DNA of 10,419 nt from Campylobacterales bacterium (GTDB lineage: Bacteria > Campylobacterota > Campylobacteria > Campylobacterales > QNZT01). The translations under genes were made by a program, and so were the position numbers. The notes beneath the pieces were generated by a model. That model saw nothing but the letters and a program-made list of their open reading frames with translations. It had not been told where the DNA came from and ran no database searches. Where the stretch lies: positions 1-10,419 of the forward strand of contig WGAE01000144.1 of assembly GCA_015489185.1 (NCBI GenBank). The letters are read 5' to 3'. Below, one piece after another: positions 1 to 6,099 of this stretch (position 1 is the stretch's first letter; each line of letters begins with the position of its first letter).

Positions 1-773
1 ATAAAAAGCAGTGCGACGATCAGATCGATATAACCGGAAAGTCCGCTGCTAAGCAGCGCTGTTTTGAGCAGCAGCAGGGTAAAGATCGTAACTGTGAAAT
101 AGCTGCTGATCACTTTGGGGTAGGGTGGTGTGACGTAGAACATCTCCACGACCTGAAAGGAGATCGAGACGATCAATAGTGCAACCCAGCCGAAGAGTGC
201 GAACGAAAAGTGCGCTTCTTTGAAAATGAGGAAGCGTTTGCCTTCATGAAGTCCGCCCAGTGCAGTCAGCAGATAGAGGGCGAAGAGGATTGTCAGCAAA
301 AATCCCAGTAGTGCGTAAAGCATTCCCTTTGACGATGCCGAGTGGTTTTCGAGTTTGAAGAGTCGGTAGAGCATCAGCAGGGTGGCATAGAGGAGTGAGA
401 CTCCGAGCAAGATTCCCGCCGTGATATAACAGGTACTGTTTCCTTGCCAAAAAGCGCAGAGCAGGGTGATAAGACCGAGTGTGAAAGCGATGTGCACGAA
501 AGTCGCTTTTTTTGTAGGGGCGGTGAGGACGACACCGGCGATGACCGGCAACATCTGAAAAAGCGCTCCGAGCATGAACGAAGCCATCACACCGAGTGCC
601 AGCAGGTGGGTGAGGATCAGCGCTTCGCGGTTTTGGGGGGAGAGGATATTTCCTCCAAAAAACGCCATCGCCACACCGGCAAAGATACCGAAAAGCGCAC
701 CGGTGACGAAAAAGCGCAGAACGACGGAGATGGGCGGCGCCTGTTCGAGCGAGAGTCCCTGCTGGTTAAACAT
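1..773 (-). CDS. Polytopic membrane protein, heme-copper oxidase subunit I/NnrS-like (3' end outside window)
   Basis: The first 257 codons of a very hydrophobic protein are visible; the C-terminus lies beyond the left edge. The ATG is preceded by a GGAGGAGAAGG ribosome site and overlaps the end of the DUF2249 gene by 8 bp, so translation is probably coupled. At least seven membrane segments can be read. Histidines sit at the start of helices: H56 in THLLALG, followed by an AL.QMLPV stretch, and another in KEAHFSFALFGW, followed by SFQVVEMFYVTPPYP. This pattern of helix-leading His followed by a Gly-rich helix and a QM.P or Q.V..M.Y motif is reminiscent of cbb3/NorB-type subunit I and NnrS proteins. 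A heme- or metal-binding role in nitric oxide or oxygen stress is therefore inferred, helped by the neighbouring hemerythrin. It could instead be an uncharacterised membrane family with no cofactor. The gene is certain; the function is tentative. Confidence 0.8.
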   Translation of the reverse strand, partial: MFNQQGLSLEQAPPISVVLRFFVTGALFGIFAGVAMAFFGGNILSPQNREALILTHLLALGVMASFMLGALFQMLPVIAGVVLTAPTKKATFVHIAFTLGLITLLCAFWQGNSTCYITAGILLGVSLLYATLLMLYRLFKLENHSASSKGMLYALLGFLLTILFALYLLTALGGLHEGKRFLIFKEAHFSFALFGWVALLIVSISFQVVEMFYVTPPYPKVISSYFTVTIFTLLLLKTALLSSGLSGYIDLIVALLF

Positions 774-1020
774 GGCGTGCCTTCTCCTCCAGATCGATTT
801 GCGGATTTTTGGTGATGAAAATATGCCAGACACCGTCCCCGTTTTCGATGGAAAGCGTACGGTATCCGCGCTCTTTTGCCATTTGCAAAAGCGGTATCGG
901 GTTTTTGCGGTGGATCATATGCAAATATGCCGTTTCATCCATTTGTTGCAACAGACGTACCGCCTCCTCCAGCGGTTTGGGATGCTCCAGCGCTCTGGCG
1001 TCCAGTACCAATTCTTGCAT
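766..1020 (-). CDS. DUF2249 domain protein (TusA/SirA-like fold)
   Basis: This 84-residue cytoplasmic protein matches the DUF2249 pattern over almost its full length. An N-terminal LVLDARALEHPKPLEEA strand-helix resembles the family's LDxRxLxPPxxLE motif. A central HMIHRKNPIPLLQMAKERGY segment follows, with the typical hydrophobic-basic-NP-PL core, and then a C-terminal GDGVWHIFI strand. The family shares the small alpha/beta fold of TusA/SirA but lacks the TusA cysteine, and none is present here. The ATG lies 6 bp after the hemerythrin stop, and the gene overlaps the downstream membrane gene by 8 bp, so all three genes should be co-transcribed. DUF2249 genes often accompany hemerythrins and nitric oxide-related genes in denitrifying and microaerobic bacteria. 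The biochemical role is not established; a partner or carrier for the hemerythrin or membrane protein is only a guess. Confidence 0.85.
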   Translation of the reverse strand: MQELVLDARALEHPKPLEEAVRLLQQMDETAYLHMIHRKNPIPLLQMAKERGYRTLSIENGDGVWHIFITKNPQIDLEEKARHV

Positions 1021-1026
1021 CGGAAG

Positions 1027-1464
1027 TTACGCCTCTTTCAGCTTTTCGACAGTCTCCTCTTTGGTTTGCGGCGGTATAACCCGATCACACATGGCATACA
1101 GCATCTGCTCCTCTTTCATATTGTGTTGTTGCAAAAGGATCATCAGCGATTCAGCAACGGAGAGGTAGGCATCTTTATCTTTCTCTTCCACTGCACCTGC
1201 CAGACGACCGATGAGTTCACGCATCTGCTCATGTTCGTAGCGCATTACGCGGGTAGGACCTTCTGTCGAGCCGGTAATCTCTTCGAATGTCGGAAAAAGG
1301 ATCGTCTCCTCTTTTTCAAAATGTCCGAGTGTATCTTCTGCAAATTTGACAAAGGCTTCCTGTGCTTTTTCGAAATTTCCTTCGATCACGGCTTTTTCCG
1401 CATCGGCAAAATATTCGTCGCAGGCTCTGTGTTCACCGCGCATATAGTTGGAAATGATCATCAT
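1027..1464 (-). CDS. Hemerythrin-like HHE domain di-iron protein
   Basis: This 145-residue soluble, mostly helical protein carries the ligand pattern of the hemerythrin cation-binding (HHE) family: H12 in RGEH, H48 and E52 in LGHFEKEE, H78 in RYEHEQM, and H114 and E118 in QQHNMKEEQ. These fall on four successive helices, as expected for a carboxylate-bridged di-iron site. Such proteins bind oxygen or nitric oxide reversibly, and related di-iron proteins of the YtfE/RIC type help repair iron-sulfur clusters after nitrosative stress. There is no N-terminal Cys domain like that of YtfE. The start is the first of two ATGs, behind an AAGGAT ribosome site. It is the first gene of the operon with DUF2249 and the heme-copper oxidase-like membrane protein. 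A DNR/FNR-type site upstream suggests induction by low oxygen or nitric oxide. Whether it is a sensor, a scavenger or a repair protein cannot be decided from sequence. Confidence 0.92.
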   Translation of the reverse strand: MMIISNYMRGEHRACDEYFADAEKAVIEGNFEKAQEAFVKFAEDTLGHFEKEETILFPTFEEITGSTEGPTRVMRYEHEQMRELIGRLAGAVEEKDKDAYLSVAESLMILLQQHNMKEEQMLYAMCDRVIPPQTKEETVEKLKEA

Positions 1465-1493
1465 CTATCCTTATCATCTTAATTCAGGGCTAA

Positions 1494-1499
1494 AGTATA
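1494..1499 (-). promoter_or_regulatory. -10 box of the hemerythrin operon promoter
   Basis: On the minus strand the hexamer reads TATACT, five of six to consensus. The predicted start point is near 1487, leaving a leader of about 22 nt. No properly spaced -35 hexamer exists: the nearest TTGACA is only 10 bp away. This fits an activator-dependent promoter using the box at 1522-1535. Confidence 0.55.
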
Positions 1500-1521
1500 G
1501 ACAATGTTTTGTCAAGATACC

Positions 1522-1535
1522 TTGATTTTTGTCAA
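1522..1535. promoter_or_regulatory. Crp/Fnr-family (DNR/FNR-type) binding site
   Basis: The sequence TTGAT-TTTT-GTCAA fits the TTGAT-N4-(A/G)TCAA consensus used by DNR/NnrR/FNR regulators. Its centre at 1528.5 lies 41.5 bp upstream of the start point predicted from the TATACT box, which is the classical class II activator position. It lies between the divergent hemerythrin operon and diguanylate cyclase gene. The distance to the predicted cyclase start is about 76 bp, so any effect on that gene is less clear. A 9-bp direct copy of its right side (TTTTGTCAA) lies exactly 20 bp to the left, at 1507-1515. Confidence 0.6.
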
Positions 1536-1593
1536 TTTGGAAGCTGTTTTGATGATGGAATTTTTGCCGAAGATAAATTAATTTGTTTTTGGT

Positions 1594-1599
1594 TACAAT
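1594..1599 (+). promoter_or_regulatory. -10 box for the diguanylate cyclase gene
   Basis: TACAAT follows a T-rich stretch, in the style of Campylobacterota sigma-70 promoters that have a weak or absent -35. It would give a start near 1606 and a leader of roughly 30 nt before the TTG at 1635. Confidence 0.4.
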
Positions 1600-1634
1600 T
1601 TCGGTTATCAAAATGTCACCGGGAAATATCGACC

Positions 1635-2762
1635 TTGTTTAAAAATCTCCTCCTTTCCAATCGCGATATCGCTGTCGAAGATGTTCGCTATCGCCGGCTT
1701 CTGATGACCAATCTCGCCTATTTGTGCAGTATGAGTGTCTTTTTTGTTTTTGCATTTGTCGACACCTATATCCGTCACGTGTTAGTTGCGGGATTGCTCA
1801 ATGCGCTTTTCTTCTTTCCGACACTCTACGGTTACTGGCGTCTGCGTCGTGATCTGGACATAGACAAAGCCGCGAAGATGATCACAGCACTCGTTTTTAC
1901 GGTTACGATTATGATGCTCTTTTTGTATCGTTACGAAGAGTATATTGCGGCGTGGGGGATGCTGTTTCCGTTTGTCGCGATGGGAGTGTGCGGTTACAAA
2001 AAGGGGTTGTACTGGGTCATTGCGTTTGATTTGGTTTTTTATGCGGGTGCGCTTTATTACTGGTTTGAGGGGACGCTGGCATCGATGGCGGTGGTGCGGT
2101 TGATCAATGTCTCTTTGTTTATTCTGGTGCTGGTTTATCTCTATGAGAAGATCATTTCGGTTTCGTATGAGAGACAAAAAGCGCTGGAGGCGACGCTGCG
2201 CAGGAATCTTGCCGAAACGCGTACGATGGCTGTCACCGACGCATTGACAGGTTTGTATAACAAACGCTATTTCGATCAGATTTTTTCTGTAGAGTTCAAC
2301 CGTGCAAAACGGGAACATCGCATTTTTCATCTGGCGCTTCTGGATATCGATAACTTCAAGCGTTATAACGATACATACGGGCATGACAGAGGCGATATTG
2401 CACTCAAACGGGTCGGCAGGATTTTACGGGATATGACGAAACGTTCCGGCGATTTCGCATTTCGTGTCGGGGGAGAGGAGTTCGCGCTTATTTTACACAG
2501 TTGTCCGATGGAGACCTGTGCGCTCTATCTGGAAAAGTTGCGTGAGCGTATCGCGGCGGAGAAGATCGAGCACAAAAACAATCCACCCTACGACATTCTG
2601 ACAATATCGATCGGGAGTGTTTCGGTGACAAATTACGATGCGATCACGCCCGAATCGATGTATCGGATTGCCGACGAAAATCTCTATGAAGTGAAACGAC
2701 ACGGGCGCAATGCGGTACGCCACACTTCGGTAGCCCCGGTTTTGTCACATAAACTTGTATAA
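1635..2762 (+). CDS. Membrane-bound diguanylate cyclase (GGDEF)
   Basis: This protein should make cyclic di-GMP from two GTP. Roughly residues 27-180 hold about six membrane segments, with no recognised sensory domain name. A short helical linker leads into a complete GGDEF domain (about residues 195-365). The N-terminal TDALTGLYNKR motif starts near residue 201, and the metal-binding strand LLDIDNFKRYND has D237 and D239. The signature is GGEEF at 279-283. An inhibitory I-site RSGD (R270, D273) sits five residues before the signature, so product inhibition is expected. The chosen start is TTG at 1635, because the sequence from there reads as a plausible basic N-terminus. It lacks a strong ribosome site, and ATG at 1704 is the alternative. 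Further upstream the frame is open to 1509, but that would run through the promoter region. It is divergent from the hemerythrin operon and may share its control region. Confidence 0.88.
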   Translation: MFKNLLLSNRDIAVEDVRYRRLLMTNLAYLCSMSVFFVFAFVDTYIRHVLVAGLLNALFFFPTLYGYWRLRRDLDIDKAAKMITALVFTVTIMMLFLYRYEEYIAAWGMLFPFVAMGVCGYKKGLYWVIAFDLVFYAGALYYWFEGTLASMAVVRLINVSLFILVLVYLYEKIISVSYERQKALEATLRRNLAETRTMAVTDALTGLYNKRYFDQIFSVEFNRAKREHRIFHLALLDIDNFKRYNDTYGHDRGDIALKRVGRILRDMTKRSGDFAFRVGGEEFALILHSCPMETCALYLEKLRERIAAEKIEHKNNPPYDILTISIGSVSVTNYDAITPESMYRIADENLYEVKRHGRNAVRHTSVAPVLSHKLV

Positions 2763-2763
2763 T
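2758..2763 (+). promoter_or_regulatory. -10 box for the rhomboid gene, overlapping the cyclase stop codon
   Basis: A perfect TATAAT contains the TAA stop of the diguanylate cyclase. A start near 2770 would leave a leader of about 20 nt with the AAGGA ribosome site. No good -35 is present. Read-through from the cyclase gene is equally possible, since the gap is only 27 bp. Confidence 0.45.
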
Positions 2764-2789
2764 CACGCACCCTTTTTCAAGGAATCATA

Positions 2790-3299
2790 ATGGTCATTAT
2801 CACACCTCTTCTGATCGCACTGAATGTCTTTGTCTATTTTTTTGCGCAAGATCCTGTCAGCCATATCAAGTACGGGCTTAATCCGCTCTTTTTCGAAGGT
2901 GCGTGGTGGCAGCCGCTGACGACGATGTTCATGCATGCCAATCTGACCCATCTGGCGATGAATATGGTCGTGCTTTTTCAGTTCGGGTATTTGCTGGAAA
3001 AAGAGCTGCACGCACATCTGACATATCTTCTCATTTACCTGGTCGGTGGTGTGGTGACGTCACTCTTGACAATCTACTTCATGAAGTTTTTCGGTCTCGA
3101 TCACAATGTTGTCGGTGCTTCCGGAGCGATTAGTGTGCTTTTTGGCTGGTTTGCTCTCAAAGATCCCCATCTGCGCGGCGGGCTTGTCGTGTCGATATTG
3201 ATTATCAGTTTTATACCGCTTCTGATGGGTGTACCGGTCGCCTGGTATGCGCATCTGATCGGATTTGGACTCGGTTGGGTACTGGGCTATCTGATTTAA
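2790..3299 (+). CDS. Rhomboid-family intramembrane serine protease
   Basis: This 169-residue protein is essentially only the six-helix rhomboid core, much shorter than E. coli GlpG because it lacks an N-terminal cytoplasmic domain. The catalytic serine is S111 in the VVGASGAIS motif, and the catalytic histidine is H155 in AHLIGFGLG. The oxyanion-region HxxxN signature is H54 and N58 in HANLTHLAMNM. The L1-loop tryptophans W39-W40 before QPLTTMF are also typical. It cleaves substrates inside the inner membrane; the substrates are unknown. The ATG has AAGGA eight bases upstream. The gene follows the diguanylate cyclase by 27 bp and has a possible -10 box across that gene's stop. Its end overlaps the convergent EamA gene by 4 bp. 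With the catalytic pair intact it should be active rather than an iRhom-like pseudoprotease. Confidence 0.92.
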   Translation: MVIITPLLIALNVFVYFFAQDPVSHIKYGLNPLFFEGAWWQPLTTMFMHANLTHLAMNMVVLFQFGYLLEKELHAHLTYLLIYLVGGVVTSLLTIYFMKFFGLDHNVVGASGAISVLFGWFALKDPHLRGGLVVSILIISFIPLLMGVPVAWYAHLIGFGLGWVLGYLI

Positions 3300-4177
3300 C
3301 CCTTTTTGATCATCAAACCGGAGAGTACAATCAGTACAATGCCTGTCAGGGTGTAGATATCCGGAAATTTGTCTCCCAGAAGTGTCCCAAAAAAGATCGA
3401 AAAGGGAATCACCGTATAACTGGCGATGCCGATGATTCCTGCGCGAGTGCTGCTGTAAGCTTTGGTCAGCAGCCACTGGGAGAGGGTGGCGGTGATGCCG
3501 ATGAGTGTCAGCAGAAGCCAGGTATGCAGGGTTTGGGGCATGATAAACGGTACGAGCAGAAAATCGAGATTTTTGGGTGCATACTGGCTGGCGACGGTAA
3601 AGAGTAGCAGAGGAATCACTACACCGGTTGTCATGAATGAAAGAACGATAACACGTGAATCATAGAGATGTTTGATTTTGCGTATGGTCGTATAAGCTGC
3701 TGCGGCGAAGAATCCTCCGATGAGTCCCAGAAGGTGCGGTAACCCGACATCCGCACCGCCCGGTTTGGTGATGAACACGACACCGGTAAAACCGAGAATC
3801 AGCGCGATAATTCCCAGTCGGTTCAGCTTTTCATGAAGTATAAAAAAGGCGAGCATCGCGACAAACAGGGGTGAAGTTTTGTTGAGTGTAATCGCTTCAC
3901 CCAACGGAATGCGCGTGATGGTATAGAAAAAGAGCAGCAAAGCGCTAAAGCCGAAAATCCCCCGCCATAAAAGCAGCAGAGGTTTTCCGCCCGGAAGTTT
4001 CGCCGGTGTGTGTTTCAGAGCGATCAAAATAAAAATGACACCGAAAAGGTTACGAAAAAAGACGATCTCCAGTGCACTCAGGTCATCTCCGAGCATCTTT
4101 GCCACCGCTCCGTTAAGTGCGGAGAGGAGGGCGGAGAGAAACATCAAAAAGACACCTCTGTCGATTCCGTAAATCAT
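3296..4177 (-). CDS. EamA/DMT-superfamily transporter
   Basis: This 293-residue protein has ten predicted membrane helices in two five-helix EamA repeats, the normal size for drug/metabolite exporters of the RhaT/YdcZ/EamA kind. Typical signs are the N-terminal FLSALLSALNGAVAKML helix and the LEIVFFRNLFGVIF segment. The first repeat ends in LGEAITLNKTSPLFVAMLAF followed by LHEKLNRLG. The second repeat has SQWLLTKAYSSTRAGIIG and ends with IVLIVLSGLMIKKG. The ATG follows an AAAGGGATAG ribosome site. It stands alone on this strand, converging on the rhomboid gene with a 4-bp overlap and diverging from the unknown lipoprotein gene. The substrate (amino acid, nucleotide precursor or other metabolite) cannot be inferred from sequence. 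Confidence 0.9.
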   Translation of the reverse strand: MIYGIDRGVFLMFLSALLSALNGAVAKMLGDDLSALEIVFFRNLFGVIFILIALKHTPAKLPGGKPLLLLWRGIFGFSALLLFFYTITRIPLGEAITLNKTSPLFVAMLAFFILHEKLNRLGIIALILGFTGVVFITKPGGADVGLPHLLGLIGGFFAAAAYTTIRKIKHLYDSRVIVLSFMTTGVVIPLLLFTVASQYAPKNLDFLLVPFIMPQTLHTWLLLTLIGITATLSQWLLTKAYSSTRAGIIGIASYTVIPFSIFFGTLLGDKFPDIYTLTGIVLIVLSGLMIKKG

Positions 4178-4211
4178 CTATCCCTTTCATTTTTCATAAA
4201 GTTGGTTGCGT

Positions 4212-4217
4212 ATTGTA
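4212..4217 (-). promoter_or_regulatory. -10 box for the EamA transporter gene
   Basis: On the minus strand this reads TACAAT, with a predicted start near 4205 and a leader of about 28 nt. The rest of the 123-bp divergent gap holds the GTG gene's ribosome site and a lone TTGACA at 4264-4269 that has no matching -10 box on the plus strand. Confidence 0.4.
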
Positions 4218-4300
4218 CCTGTGGAAGATTAGAACCATTTCAAAAAGGGGCGTATTTGCCGATTTGACAGAGACTATTTTTGCAAAAAGGAGAAACAGAG

Positions 4301-5911
4301 GTGAAACAAGTTTCAAAAATATGGTATGGGTCCCTGGTGTCGGCAATGTTGCTCTTTGGAGGATGCGGGACAGGATCAGATACGGCAAAAGCGGAGAATG
4401 AACTACCGCATGACGGTAGTAAGAGTTTTCGTGCATTGAGCCAGGATCGTGACTGGACATGGAATGTTGATATGCGTTTTAGTGTGACTGATCCGACGAA
4501 AGAGCCCTATGCTCTAAATAAGATTGTTATTGAGTGTTTTGACGGTATACCCGAAAATGTCAAACATTTGCAGTTTTTTATAAACACAGATAACAATGCA
4601 TCGACCGGATTTACCGGTTCAGACGGCTGGCATGTGATCGGTGCGGATTATCTGATTGAAGACGGGAAACTTTTCAAGTCCCAAAGTACCACGGCATGGA
4701 AATGGAAAAGTCTCGGAAGAATCAAATCTTATCAAAAACTTGCGGATGATGATTCCTATGCAAAAATCATCATGAAGTTTAAGAAACAGATTCCGGTAGC
4801 ACCGCGCATGGATATGTCGATCGAACCGTATAACGGAAAGTGGAACGGTGTGTATGATACGGTGTACCCTTTGAATAGTGTTGCGGAAAATATCGCATTT
4901 ACCGATGAGACGCTCCAGGCTGTTTTTAAAAATCTGCTGGGCGATGACTTTATAACGATCGATGAAACAGAAGTAGATAATCGGGTGGTTGTGACACAGA
5001 AACTGGATGGATATAAAGCCTATGTGCTCTATGATACGAGCGATATGCAACAACCGCAGGAGTTGGCGTTGATTGCTAAAAGTGATACAGCTTCAACGGT
5101 CAAAGCGTTGGAAGTTTTGGATGCGCAAAAACTCTCTTACATATTGAGCCATAAAGGGAAAAACTATCGGGTTGTGTATGATTATGTAGCACTGCAGGAA
5201 CTCTCACGCACTGAAATTCCGATACTCACACCTGAATCTTTGACGGAGCAGCTGACCGCAATGGATAAACTGGATACAAGCACGGAGAGTTTTGTGTATG
5301 TTACATCCGATACAGAACCAAGGTATGTGATTGTAGCAGTTTATGCCGTAGGGGATATGCATGATGTAAAGCGATATTTGCTACTTAGGCTTTCGGATAG
5401 CGGTGTCGTAAGTTATGAGAAAGATTTGAACGGTATCAATGCGAATGCAGATATTACGACACTTCATATTGTCAATGACCATATCGTGGAATACAAAGAG
5501 TTCGCTTCAGATGCGCATACAGCGCCGAAAGTACATCGTTATGATTTTATCGAGGGGAAAGAGGTCGGTGATGTTTCTGTCGAGTTGATTGATAAAGTAA
5601 AATCGCAATTCCTGCATCCTCATGAAGTTTTTGAAAAGTATTGGTTCTCACCGAATCAAAAATATATTGTGATACAGACCGGTACTGCGCATTTACGTCA
5701 TTTAAAAATCATCAATGTTGAAGATCAGGATCATTTGTATCTGGTTAAAGAGATTTATGACAGACCGTATAGTTTTGCCCTTTCCGATGTAACGGTAGAT
5801 GATCAATATGTTTCATATATCCAATCGCGCAGAGTGAATGATACTACTACACGCACGTACCTGAAGTTTACAATTTCAGACGGCGAACAGGTTGAGAAGC
5901 AAACACTCTAA
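4301..5911 (+). CDS. Unrecognised lipoprotein with CBM9/DOMON-like domain and propeller-like C-terminus
   Basis: I do not recognise this 536-residue protein as a named family. The start is taken as GTG at 4301, because an AAGGAG ribosome site lies eight bases upstream and the N-terminus is then a normal lipoprotein signal. It has K2 and K6, a hydrophobic stretch, and FGGC with C22 as lipid anchor. The residue after C22 is Gly, which favours the outer membrane. An earlier TTG at 4280 would place the ribosome site inside the gene. Residues about 50-165 look like a beta-sandwich. FFINTDNNASTGF at 92-104, then GWHVIGADYLIEDGKLF, is the pattern of CBM9-like and DOMON-like domains, which bind sugars or heme. 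Residues about 165-536 are strand-rich with propeller-like phrases such as FSPNQKYIVIQTG. It appears to be a single-gene unit, with divergent and hairpin boundaries. The substrate is unknown. Confidence 0.85.
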   Translation: MKQVSKIWYGSLVSAMLLFGGCGTGSDTAKAENELPHDGSKSFRALSQDRDWTWNVDMRFSVTDPTKEPYALNKIVIECFDGIPENVKHLQFFINTDNNASTGFTGSDGWHVIGADYLIEDGKLFKSQSTTAWKWKSLGRIKSYQKLADDDSYAKIIMKFKKQIPVAPRMDMSIEPYNGKWNGVYDTVYPLNSVAENIAFTDETLQAVFKNLLGDDFITIDETEVDNRVVVTQKLDGYKAYVLYDTSDMQQPQELALIAKSDTASTVKALEVLDAQKLSYILSHKGKNYRVVYDYVALQELSRTEIPILTPESLTEQLTAMDKLDTSTESFVYVTSDTEPRYVIVAVYAVGDMHDVKRYLLLRLSDSGVVSYEKDLNGINANADITTLHIVNDHIVEYKEFASDAHTAPKVHRYDFIEGKEVGDVSVELIDKVKSQFLHPHEVFEKYWFSPNQKYIVIQTGTAHLRHLKIINVEDQDHLYLVKEIYDRPYSFALSDVTVDDQYVSYIQSRRVNDTTTRTYLKFTISDGEQVEKQTL

Positions 5912-5921
5912 AACCAATATC

Positions 5922-5951
5922 CCTTCCGAGTCATTGAGACGGTTCGGAAGG
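5922..5951 (+). terminator. Hairpin after the lipoprotein gene (possible terminator)
   Basis: CCTTCCGA (5922-5929) pairs perfectly with TCGGAAGG (5944-5951). A small inner GTC/GAC stem extends the hairpin. It begins 11 bp after the lipoprotein stop. No run of T follows, so it is a weak intrinsic terminator or only an mRNA-stabilising hairpin. Confidence 0.45.
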
Positions 5952-6010
5952 TCGATGCTTCATTATGCACGGCTTCATACAAATTTTCGTAAAAAATTAT
6001 GAAAAAAATC

Positions 6011-6033
6011 ATTACGTCTTATTTTTATGTAAT
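6011..6033. promoter_or_regulatory. Inverted repeat in the -35 region of the split yeeE operon
   Basis: ATTACGT and ATGTAAT are separated by 9 bp and form an inverted repeat with one mismatch in seven. Its centre lies about 34 bp before the predicted transcription start, so a bound protein would cover the -35 region and most likely repress. The flanks are very AT-rich, so chance is possible. Confidence 0.35.
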
Positions 6034-6043
6034 CTAAAAAAGA

Positions 6044-6049
6044 TATAAT
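6044..6049 (+). promoter_or_regulatory. -10 box of the split yeeE/yedE operon
   Basis: A perfect TATAAT follows runs of A and T, as in typical Campylobacterota promoters. The start would be near 6056, giving a leader of about 44 nt before ATG 6100. Confidence 0.6.
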
Positions 6050-6099
6050 CCACCTTTATTTATTTGAAAAGTTATTATAGATATAAGGGGATTTATATC

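Noticed and set aside
574..1482. Long open frame on the plus strand opposite the hemerythrin and DUF2249 genes
   Set aside because: It is antisense to three genes with clear family matches. Its translation is rich in Cys, Phe and His without any recognisable domain, as expected for a shadow frame.
1509..1634. Extension of the diguanylate cyclase to the TTG at 1509
   Set aside because: This would make the DNR-type box and the predicted -10 box coding. The extra residues are Cys- and Phe-rich and unlike a protein N-terminus.
1782..2384. Open frame on the minus strand inside the diguanylate cyclase gene
   Set aside because: The opposite strand encodes a clear GGDEF protein. The antisense product is rich in Arg, Gln and His and has no family features.
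3305..3317. TTTGAT-C-ATCAAA palindrome near the end of the EamA gene
   Set aside because: It resembles an FNR half-site pair but has a one-base rather than four-base spacer, and it lies within the coding region at a convergent junction with no promoter.
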